Assembly (NCBI GenBank): GCA_949152475.1
Contig: OX424555.1
Location: 99,915,515-99,979,514 of the forward strand
DNA from: Terebella lapidaria
Taxonomy: Eukaryota; Annelida; Polychaeta; Terebellida; Terebellidae
Direction: 5' to 3'
DNA length: 64,000 nucleotides
Shown here: positions 34,701-46,700 of the stretch, in pieces
Position numbering within the stretch: position 1 is the stretch's first letter
Layout: the number at the start of each line of letters is the position of its first letter
Made by a program: the position numbers and the translations under genes
The notes under the pieces: generated by a model
The model's database searches: none
What the model saw: only the letters and a program-made list of their open reading frames with translations
Told to the model about the DNA's origin: nothing

Positions 34701-37700
34701 CTACATACAGGACAAGTACACACTATACGATCACAAGCATAAACTCCATGTAGTCATGGTTACATACACAGGTCAAACCACGCACCTGCGGCCCCGCTAG
34801 CTCAGTACACTCGGCCCCGTTTACTCGACCTTGACCTTCACATGCACTGACTTCTAAACATAGAACTTGACACACATACTCCATACATCACGTGCACACA
34901 TACAGGCATTCCAAGTATTGACACGAGCCGGGGAAACCCACTTTCCCGGTGACATCAGCGCATTGCACCACACATTCAACCTATCACAACACCGCTTACA
35001 CTTGGCGGGAAATTACACAGCCACATGGTCCCTCGGCCCCGCTTTACTGCGCAGAAGTGAAGTGAACATCCCAGTGGCAGGACGTATATACAAAAGTTCC
35101 TGTGAGACTGTCGATATTAATATATATAATCTATCGGATATATGTGCAAGTTGTATAAAGGACTATACTAGGGATATAGAAACATAGACTGGGATATCAC
35201 CCGACGTAGGTGAGAGTGCGACCCTGATTGTGCGTGATTGATCATCAGTCTTTATCACCACAATAAACAGTTAAATTGAAACTGCCGGCTTATTGTATCA
35301 CACGACGACCCAGTTAAACCGGCTTGATATCGGCCGTGAACGATATTCTTCACATTGGCGCCGTTCGACCAGGATCTGAGCTAGTCTCGGATTATCGACC
35401 CAGACCTGACCGGCATTGATGGCATTGGCCCCGGGAGCCTCCCGCGGTGAGCCACTCGACCCTACGGATGATGAAGTGACGATCAATCCGAATTCGGCCT
35501 TCCGACCTTCCGGCCCTCGCTCAGTCGCCATGAGCGATACAGTTCCACTGTCGCAGGAGCAACAACCGTCCGGCCTTTTCGACTCCATTGGCGACCATTC
35601 GTCCCTGAGATCGTTTTCGCCGCCTACCGACCTGGTGCAGGAGTTCCTAGACGAAGACCCGCTCGACCCGTCACATACAGTAAGTGACATTCTGCGTGCG
35701 CACGCTAGAGCGTACTCGGCCACGCCGGCTAGAGCGACCCAGAAAAGTGACTTTGCCGACAGAAACTATACGCGCTCACGTCAAAGAGCGAGCGTAGATT
35801 GTGATATCGACCCAGAACAATTAGCAGTGGACGTTCGGCCGGTAACCATAGACACGTCAATGGTTACGCACCCACCAAGTAACTCTTGGATACGACAGTG
35901 GGTTTGTCAGTCTGACAATGTTCCGGAATCGACCCCGCCGAACGCTTATTCGGCCAATCGACCTCTGGCGCCGTCCATGACGCCGAGACAACACGGCCCC
36001 GCGCCAGAAATGTACTCACGCATACCGACCGAGCCTACGGTGGTAGAGTACACACGACCCAGCCAGACGGGTGCGACATCCGAAGACATCCTGATGACGA
36101 CCGCTACCCGGATCGCGACGCCGCTACGACAACAACGACCCAGCGACACAACGGCGGAACCTCGCGCCACCATGCGACAAGCGCGACCCCGACAAGCACC
36201 CTCGACATCAAGTCGCCGACCCTGCGACCCCGACACGCCGACTTCCGACACACGCGCTCCCGCGCCGACCACGCACCGACCATCGCCGACTACCGGAGAA
36301 CAACCGCGCTTCGATCCGTCGCAAGATCAAGTTGTGTCTGCTCCGGCAGAAAGTGTTGTGCAAATGATCGGACCTCCGATCTCACAATCAGTCGGAAACA
36401 CCAACGGATATGGTGTACCGCCAGTCGGATACCCTGGCGCAACAAGCGGTGTTCCAAATGGAGTAGCTGTCGGATACTATTCACCGCATGTCGGCTACGC
36501 GAACCCACCGCCTGGATATGGTGGCGTTCCCAGCGTGATCGCTGACACCGGCTATCATGGTACACAACCCGGATTAGTGTACCATGGTGTATGCCCGGAT
36601 GGATCGGTATACCGATATCCACCACCGGCTGTATTCCCACCCTCAGTCGGGATACCATGGGTGACGCCTCCATACAGTCAACCGGCCCCCGCTGCACAAG
36701 CACCACACGACCCCAGCCACACGACGGCACCACCCGCCGCATCGCTCGCCGTCTCCGCGACGACAGCACCGACCGCCCCCGCTAACGCGACCCCGATCGG
36801 CCCAGATACGACGGCTCCGGCGACTTCGGCTGTTCCGACTCCGACGGTCACTACAGCGACTACACCAGTTGCGGTGAGTGTTGACACGCCCACGCCACAG
36901 AGACTCACGTCTGAGCCCCAAACGTTGGCTACGGCTAAGATGGCTCAATGGCGTGCGACCTTTAAGGAGGGCAATCTCACTCAATACGTTCGGAGTTTCG
37001 AACAATTCGCTGCGGCCTTTACTTACTCCGACCTCAACAAGACGACGACCTTCCGGAGCACGCTACGCGGCCGCGCTGAAGCGCTAGCTCTCAATATCCC
37101 GGTCGCAACTCCCTGGGGAGAGTTCCGTCGCCAACTCCTAGAGGGCTGGGAACCCGAGCCCCGTCGACAGTCCAAACGGGACGATTTCCCGTTCCTCAAG
37201 CGGGAACGAAAAGAGGACGCGGAACACTACATGGAGCGACTCCAGGCCCTGGCGGAGCAAGTGTTCGACGACGTTACGCCAACGTCGCGGCAACGAACTG
37301 TAATTGCGCAATTCGTGAACGGCCAACCCGACCCCATTGCCGATAAACTGTGTGCCCTCACTTTTAACAGTTACAGTGAGGCACTTACGGCCGTTCTCAA
37401 GGTAGAGAGTCGTCAACAGAGGACAGCCAGAGATCGACATCGAGGCACACGACGTGCTGACATTTCCGCCAGCGGATACGCGGAAGACGACCCTGTCAAT
37501 GAGGAACTGTCCTGTGCCATGGGACAAGTCACTCAGGGGGAAACACTAACCCCAGAGCAAATTGCGGCCTACTACGACCCCGCGGACAGTGACACTACCG
37601 GCCTACAAGGTTGCGACGAACACTCAGTGCCAACCAGCTCACGCGAGTGGGTGGCTGAAGCCTTCCAGTGCGTCCTTAGTGACGAGAATGGACTGTGCGA

Positions 37701-40700
37701 GGAAACGGCTATCTTCTCTGTCCTACGAACAACGGCCCCGATGAAAGGTGATCGACCCCCGCAACCCGGACGACCCATGGTTTGCTTCTTTTGCAAGAAG
37801 CCCGGCCATCGCTGGATGCGATGCTTTCGGCTTAAGGATGTGCTAGTACGTAACGGCATGAAACCGCTAGCATTTCGGCCCAATGGTCCCGGTACTGACA
37901 GAAGGACAGCTCAAGTGTTGTCAGTACCTAACCAAACCGGTAACCAAACTAAACCGGCCCCACCAACACCTCCGACCCCGTCGTCAAACCAGTAGGGGAA
38001 GGTGCTGAGGAGCAAGGACCTTCCAGACAACAGGACAACGTTCCCCGCTCCACATCTGCGGTTGTCACGACTACTGTACCGGTAACGACACCAATAACGA
38101 CCCCACAGCCGGCCCAGCCCACACCTCAGCTCCTTGAAGGGGTGTGTACAAAATGTCAAGCTCCGACCCCGAAATCGGCCTCTTTTCATGAAGGGGTGTC
38201 CGCACCGCGGCCACAGCGACCACCACGTGGAGACCGTCGTCCTGAAGGGGTGTCACCCCCGACCGCCAACGGCACCGGAACGGACAGCATGTCCGAGATC
38301 GAGTGGATCTCCGACGACGGAGGATTCTACGCTTTTCCGAGTGGACCGGAATCCAAACTGCCGCCTCTGCACACACTCTTCCGGCCACCGCTAGACGACC
38401 CCGAAATTCCGGCTGTCATCAACAACTCCAGCGCCACCAATCACAAATGCTGGAAGTTGCCGGTACACGTCGGAAACAAGACGATAAAGGCTGTACTCGA
38501 CTCCGGAGCGCAGATCTCCCTGCTCCGACGCGATCAGCTACGTCACGTCCCCGCTGACCAGCGACATTTGCGGTCTACTTCGGCTATTATTCGTGACGTC
38601 ACCGGACAGTCAAGCCCGATCGATGGACTGATCGACCTCTCAATACAGGTCGGAACTAACCATATGGTCGTAACCTTTTGTGTGGCTGACATACATGACG
38701 ACATGATTCTCGGCATGAACTTTTTTCGGCAAGCTCACGCTGTAGTGAATTACGGTGAAGGGACGATACAGGTGCACAAAGAAATCCTGTTCGCCCATAA
38801 AGACATTGAGGCCAATGTTGTCAGAATGGCCGTGCGACGAGCTGTCACCGTCCCCGCACGCAGCGAAGCAATAGTGGAGCTGGTCCCGACTTCCCGAGTT
38901 CGAGTTCGACAACACCCGAGGATAGTCCAGCCACTTACGACCTTTCCCGAGGAAACCGACCTCATCATGGGGAGAACACTTACGACCCTGAATCGGCAGT
39001 GCGTAAAGGTGTCGGTAGTCAATCCAGCAGATACCGGCATTACGCTCACCCGTTCCGACCCTGTCGCCATAGCAAGCCCTGTCGAAAGTGTCGTCGGAGC
39101 CCTGCCACGACCCGGAGAGGAGCCCGACCCGGCCACGGTAGACGCCAGTCACTACTGCGACCTACCGCCACATCTACAGGAAATGGTGGATCGCGCCGGA
39201 CTAGCGCCGGAACAGCATCGGCGTTGCGCCAACCTGGTTCACCAATACCAGGACACATTTATGCACCCAGACGGCCAACTGGGACGGACCCAAGTCGTCC
39301 AGCATAGAATCGACACCGGCAACTCGGCCCCAATTCGACAACGACAGCGACGCGTCCCTCAGGCGCAGCAAAGCATCATCGACGAGGAGATCGACAAGAT
39401 GCTCCGCTTGGGGTGTATTGAGCCGTCCGATTCGCCCTGGAGCGCACAGGTAGTGCTCGTGCGGAAGAAGAACGGACAAGTACGCTTCTGTGTCGACTAT
39501 CGGCTCCTGAATGACGTCACCCGCAAGGATTCGTATCCCTTGCCCAACATTCAGGACACTCATGACGCCCTGGCAGGCGCCAACTACTTCTCGGCCCTAG
39601 ACCTGGCCTCTGGCTACTGGCAGGTTGAAGTCGACCCCAGCGACAGACCGAAGACTGCCTTCGCCACAAGGAAGGGACTCTATCAGTTTAAGGTCATGCC
39701 ATTCGGCCTTAGCAACGCCCCGGCAACCTTCGAACGGCTTATGGAGACCATACTCCGTGGTTACTTGTGGACCCGGTGTATGTGCTATCTCGACGACGTG
39801 ATAGCTTACGGCAGAACATTCGATCAGGCACTCGCAAACCTGGAAGCGGTCCTGGATCGAATCAGATCGGCAGGCCTGAAACTTCAGCCCAAGAAGTGTG
39901 AGTTGTTCCAACGGGAAATCTTGTACTTAGGGTTCATAGTGAGCGGCCAAGGAATCCGAGTCGACCCCAACAAAGTCAAAGCCATCAGAGAATGGCCGAC
40001 CCCGTGTGAGATCACCGACGTCAGGGCTTTCCTTGGTTTCGCCAACTACCACAGGCGATTCATCAAGGACTACGCTGAGATCGCTGAACCTCTCGTAGCG
40101 CTTACCCGAGGTGAATGCCACTTCACTTGGGGACCGGCCCAGCGACGAGCTTTCCAGCGACTCCGCGACGCCCTCATCAAGGCGCCCAAGCTCGCTCATC
40201 CGACCCAGAATCCGGAGGACTACTTCATCCTCGATACGGATGCAAGCGGCTTTGCTGTGGGAGGAGCCCTCTCACAAAGGGTTAACGGGAAGGAGATCCC
40301 CATCGGGTTCGCCAGCAAGACCCTGTCCCGGACCCAGCGGAACTATTGCACCACCTATCGGGAACTACTGGCAGTAGTTGAGATGGTGCAACACTATCGG
40401 CACTACCTCTGGGGTAGGAAATTCCTCCTCCGAACCGACCATAGCTCGCTAAGGTGGCTGAAAAACTACAGCGACGCCGACGGCATGCTCGCTAGGTGGC
40501 TCGCCAAGCTACAGCAGTATGACTTTCGGATAGAGCATCGACCCGGAAAATTACACGGTAACGCCGACGGCTTGTCACGGTGCCACAGTTGCAAACACCA
40601 AGACTGTCCCGGACGACTCGTCACACCTCCGACCGACCCAGAAACAAGTTCCGGAGAACTTCCAGTTCGTCGGATAACTGTTGTTCCGACCCAGACAAGG

Positions 40701-43700
40701 GCAGACCTCCTGGACAGTGATTCGATAACATCACCGGTCTTGCCCCAGCTAGTTTCGGCACGCCAAGTTGTTCGAGTCCGTGCTTTGGACGCCACACTTG
40801 ATGGACAAAAGTGGCTTTCGGACTATTCGACCCAGGACATTGTCGCGGCACAGCAAGCCGACCCCAGCGTCGGAAAGGTGCGGCAATGGATACTAGCCGG
40901 CACCAAGCCCGACTCACGAGAAGTCGCCCGCCAAGGAGAGGAGGTAAAAACACTTGTTTCCCGCTGGAACCTCCTGGCGTTACAAGACGGTGTGCTAGTT
41001 CGACATATAAAACCCGACCCTGCTGGACGGCCTGTGGTGCAAACCGTGCTCCCCGTAGCACTCAGGACACAAGTTTTGCACCAACTACACGACCTCAAGA
41101 TTGTCGGACATCTCGGCATACAGCGTACCATCGAGAGAGTCAGGCGCCGATTCTACTGGCCCGGCTTGGCGCTGGACGTCGCCCGCTGGTGTGCCCGCTG
41201 CCCGCAATGTGTGACCCGCAAGGGTAAACCGGCCCCAAAAAGATCGCCCCTGACACAGCTACCGACAGGAGCGCCGTTCGACAGAATAGCGATGGACATC
41301 CTCGACACCCACAAGGTCACGGGAAGAGGCTATCGGTATGTACTAGTCGTGTCGGACTACTTTACGAAGTACACTGACGCTTTTCCGCTACGGCGACATA
41401 CGGCCAAAAATGTTGCCGACACCCTGGTGAATCGGTGGATAGTCTACCACGGTGTCCCCAAAGCGGTCCATAGCGATCAAGGTACTGAGTTTGAGTCGTC
41501 CCTGTTCCGGCATGTTGTGCGTCTACTGGGCGCTAAGAAGATTCGTACGACCCCATACCGACCCCAGAGCGACGGCCAAGTTGAGCGATTCAACAGGACA
41601 TTGCTCAACATGCTGAGTGCGTTCGTCAGCGATCGTGCAAACGATTGGGACTTGCACTTGCCATATGTGTTAATGGCCTATCGAACCTCAGTACACTCGT
41701 CCACGGGATGCACCCCGCATCTGATGGTGTATGGACATGAGTGTAACTTGCCAGTCGACCTCATGTTTCCGACCTACGACCCTGAGCCTCTACCTCCGTG
41801 TGGTCCGGAGTATGTGGAGTATTTGCGGCAAGCCATCAGAACGGCCCACGGTTTCGCACAAGACCATCTCGAGAAAGCGGCAATTCGGCAAAAGATGGGT
41901 TATGACGCCCACGCGAAACCACGACCCCAGTTTCAACCAGGCGAACTGGTCCGGTATTATTATCTGCCACTCACGCAGAATAATAAGTTCGCTCGGCCCT
42001 GGACTGGTCCCTGGAGGATCATCGACCGTGTAACCGAGGTGGATTACCGAATCGCCCTGGTTTCCAACCCTCGGAACACTCGTGTTGTTCATCTGGATGT
42101 GCTCAAGCCATACGAAGGTGACAACCAAGCGGCCCACATCTACTCCGACCCTGTACGACCCACGTCGTCGTCAAGCAAGTCCGACCCAGAACAGTCACCC
42201 GACCCCATGGGACTTCTCAAGGAGTTCTATTACCCTTGGGAGGTAACAGTCCAAGATCGGCATACTGATTCAGACCAAACAGCAGAGTCTGATTCGCCCA
42301 CGACCCAGAATCGCCAACCGCGATCTCCGACCTCATCCGGCTCAAGTCGACATCGGCAACGGAAAAGATCACACAGATCAAGTTCCGACACACCAAAACC
42401 GGCACGCAAGACACGCAGGCAAAAGCCTGTGGTATCTTCCGACCCTGAGACAAGCGAGGCTACGCCCCCGCCTGCACGACCAAATCGACCCAGACGCAAC
42501 GCACGCAAACCGGCCCGCTACAGATAACCCCGGCCTTGTTATCTGATTGATATCATTGATGATGAATTATGCATGTCTAATGGACTATGATATCATGTCT
42601 TTCCCAATAATAATATATTATATTACAATAACAATATATGCATTTAATATGTACAAGATGTCAGTGAGGCAAATTCGATATATACACACTAGATATGATA
42701 TTATAATTATGATGCTGGTGGAAAAATTGGTTGCATTATGATATATGTTTCGACCCCGTATAACATGTACCATTGATCAAGGCGTATGTTACGCAATGAC
42801 TAAGATTATCATGTAAAGCTTCAATCCATGTGCCAGCCGAAGAGGATAATAACCAGTCACACCGTGAGTAAGGCCACTTAGTTGTCGAAGAGGTGATAGT
42901 GTGATTCGTTCTGGAGTATGCGTCGACAGAGCCTCTACTCACTCCATGTAATATTCGGAGGAACGGCCCAGTGGTACGGGAACCAGTCACGGAAAAGCTA
43001 TCATGCCAAGATGCGGCCTGTCACCAAATTCATCACCCAAAATATTCAAAGCGCCGCGGTGTGACCGACCCAGATCATTGCAATTTCGACCCCTACAATA
43101 ATTGCGGCCCCGTCGTCCTGTGAACTGGCTGAAAATGAATGGAACGATGTCCGCCCCTGTGAGTGATTGATATTCATATCTCAGCCTTTAATAACTGTGT
43201 GTCGTCTGTGAAACAGCAACTCGACCCCGTAGTTTATTGTGCGCTAACTTGTGGGAGAAGGAATGATGGACTGATGAGTTCACAAGGCACGCACGAGCGC
43301 TAATAAACATTTTAGCTGTTTACAGCACCTACATGAAGTCGCCCCTAATAATTATAATAGTGAGTCGTCGGGCAAAAAGAGCCCAGTAATCTGAACAGTC
43401 GACTAGTATAAATAGACAATGATTCGGCACGAGTTATCCAGGGGACGGCAGATGGACATACGGAAATCTGGACAGTGTGAGGACACCCCTACTGTCGTAA
43501 TGGACTGACCCAAGAGGTCAGAGAAGGATCGCCCCGCGTTTCCTTGACGACGGCCCCGCCTTGCTGTGTGTACGCTTGGAACAATGATACATAGCGTAAA
43601 GACGTTTTCTATACATATAGAGAGCGCCCCCCGGCCCAGTTCTGAAAATCGAGATGCTGTCAGCATCTTTGTGTACGGCATTGAAGATTAGCGGCAATCA

Positions 43701-46700
43701 GGTCACTTGTGCCTGAGACTTTGAAGGGGGAAGACGGACTTGAAGTTTCGGCTATTGAGATACAGACTATTGTTATAGAAACTGTGCTAATCGAACAATA
43801 CTTATCGGCCTATAGACTGTGATATCATTGAAATCCTGGTCACAAGACTTTGGAGTTAATTCGGCTTGTATTATCGGCATTTGAACTAGGCTGGTTTTGA
43901 AGAAATCCAGACTTTGTTACAGCCAGCCTAGTCAGTACTTGGGAAGTACTTCGGCTTAATTTCGGCCCGTCAGCATGGCTGACAAACCCGGAGACGACCG
44001 GGAAAATAGCGACCCAGGTGACAATCGGCCCCGCACAGTTAAGTTGGACGGCGATAACATCACCGTCCAAGTGATCGACACCGGGGATGAATCGGATCAT
44101 CCTATAGTCGTCCCCGACAACGAAGTTTCGTCCGGCCCCGACTCGCAGCCTGAACAGCGCGATCCAGTCACGCTCAGTGACACGGCAAGCGGATCAGAAA
44201 AGGGAGCGCGACCCAAAACGGCCCGGAGCAAGCTGGCGCAACGAGGAGAGCGCCATACACCGAGCCCGACTCCGGATGATATCTTCAATATCGACCCCGA
44301 ACGCTTCCGCCGACTCGAGGAGGGCGGAAGTATCGTCCAGCGTGCGATTGAGGCACGACAAGCGGCCCAAGAAGCTCAACGAGTCGCCACCGCGAGCCGC
44401 CAACCCGACCCAGCAAATCAGGTGATCGCCCCGATCGCTCCGGCCCCGACTTCACCCGCTTCCGGTTCAGCGGTAGCACGACCTGCGGCCTCCCGTTCTC
44501 CAAACAAGAGAACTTATACTTCTTTCAAGAAGAAGCATGGAGCGGGAGCCCGATCGACCTCCAGCAGTTCGTCACGCTCCAGCGGCGGATCTGCTATTCC
44601 GGCCCCGACTCCAAGTGGACGACCCAGAGCAGCTCGAGTCACTCCACAGAGACCTCGACGAGCGTCTGCCGCTTCATGGATCCGGCGAGTTCGCGGCCGA
44701 TTTCCAGTTCCTGCGGCAACACGGCAGACGTTTGGCGACCCGCTCGCTTCCCGGCCTGCAGGCACTACCCGGCCAGAATCCCGACCTCACAGACTTCCTA
44801 CGGGATGAGGACGCCCAGCGGCTCCCGAACTACCTCGGATTCCACGAGGACTTTTGGACGGCTCGTCTCGAACAGGCCGCCCATAATGCCGACCCCTTGC
44901 TTCTGCCGTCAGAACCGGAGGAGCACCTTCCGACCCTGTCACTCGCCCGCGCTGACGATTTAGCGCACCAGTACTTGCGACTGATTCGTCGGGAGTACCT
45001 GTCGGCCCTGGATCACCACATCAGGCAGGCAGAATATAACGGCCTGTCTGTCGGCTTTGGGATGGGTGCTCTGCATGAGCGCCACCAGCCCACGTTCCCG
45101 GACGCCCTGTCCGAAGAGAATCTACGGCTTCGAGTCCGTGTGACTCAGTTGGAGGACCAAGTCGCCCACCAACGACAGGAAATCACTCGGCTTCGAGCGA
45201 CTTCGACCCCGACGCCATCGGAGGCACAAGCTCCGTCGACCCCGACCACACCGACCATCCCGGGGGAGTTGTTGGCCACGATCGTGTCCATCCTGCCCAG
45301 ACTACCCCCGGACGAACAGCTACAGCTGATGCGGCAGGCATCGCCAGCGGCCCCGCCTCCTCCCGCCAGCAGGCGTGAACGGGAGGACAAGTAAATACGA
45401 CCCCGAACTGTTCGGCCCCTTTGATGCGGCCCCGAGTGACCAAAACAATTCTGGTCACGGCATATATATATTGTAAATAGTGTACATATACATTTAATAT
45501 CCTAGTCATGGCTTTTTGTTTTTATACACGTAATTTTAGTTAAATTTAATCTACATTTTATTTCAGTTCAGTAGACTCTTAAAGTTATAGTTCCGTTTCG
45601 CTTTGAAACGTCGAGGAGTTTTGTTTATCATTCCATATCATACATTCCATTCATTGTTGTGCATGTATTTGTATATGTATCATCGTAGAGACTGCTGACA
45701 GACTGACTGCTGACGTTTATTTTGACGGTTAGGAATTTTTATTGTATGAAGTGTTTTCTCATGTCGCGCGGCGTGTGTGTGTGAGTGCTTTTGGGTTTGA
45801 CCTTTAGGACTTTTTAGCTTTTTATTGTTTAGTTTTGGCGACGGTAGGGTCCGGGGAGGGTAATCCCGAGGGCGTAGGATTAATGAAGGGGTGTTATGTA
45901 GTAATTTTAGCGACTGTTACTCCCGTCCCTCCCGCGCACTACACATTTCCACAACAAACATTCATTCTACATGACCTACATACAGGACAAGTACACACTA
46001 TACGATCACAAGCATAAACTCCATGTAGTCATGGTTACATACACAGGTCAAACCACGCACCTGCGGCCCCGCTAGCTCAGTACACTCGGCCCCGTTTACT
46101 CGACCTTGACCTTCACATGCACTGACTTCTAAACATAGAACTTGACACACATACTCCATACATCACGTGCACACATACAGGCATTCCAAGTATTGACACG
46201 AGCCGGGGAAACCCACTTTCCCGGTGACATCAGCGCATTGCACCACACATTCAACCTATCACAACACCGCTTACACTTGGCGGGAAATTACACAGCCACA
46301 TGGTCCCTCGGCCCCGCTTTACTGCGCAGAAGTGAAGTGAACATCCCAGTGGCAGGACGTATATACAAAAGTTCCTGTGAGACTGTCGATATTAATATAT
46401 ATAATCTATCGGATATATGTGCAAGTTGTATAAAGGACTATACTAGGGATATAGAAACATAGACTGGGATATCACCCGACGTAGGTGAGAGTGCGACCCT
46501 GATTGTGCGTGATTGATCATCAGTCTTTATCACCACAATAAACAGTTAAATTGAAACTGCCGGCTTATTGTATCACACGACGACCCAGTTAAACCGGCTT
46601 GATATCGGCCGTGAACGATATTCTTCACAAATGTCTGTTGACATGCAGACGAAAAGTTTTCAAGAGGAATTTATCATTGCAGTAAATTACTAACTTTATC

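Larger units (their letters stand above)
34622..46627 (+). mobile_element. Ty3/Gypsy LTR retrotransposon, looks whole and young
   Basis: A 12.0-kb element in WDR18 intron 1, antisense to the gene. It has 731-bp LTRs, a 5-bp target duplication CAATG (34617-34621 and 46628-46632), a primer-binding site, a gag-like frame, a pol frame in the order protease, reverse transcriptase, RNase H, integrase, and an unusual 3.4-kb post-pol region with two more frames. The two LTRs read as identical, so the insertion is very recent. No breaks were seen. Whether it is active cannot be told from sequence. Confidence 0.93.

Noticed and set aside
34867-35187. 106-codon frame in the 5' LTR (and its twin at 46142-46462)
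   Set aside because: It is identical only because the LTRs are identical, lies across the LTR promoter region and has no protein features.
35298-42508. Minus-strand and alternate-frame open frames across gag and pol
   Set aside because: They are shadows of GC-rich coding sequence; none has a family signature.
43975-45394. Envelope gene in the LTR element
   Set aside because: Neither frame has a signal peptide, a membrane anchor or a glycoprotein-like cysteine pattern.
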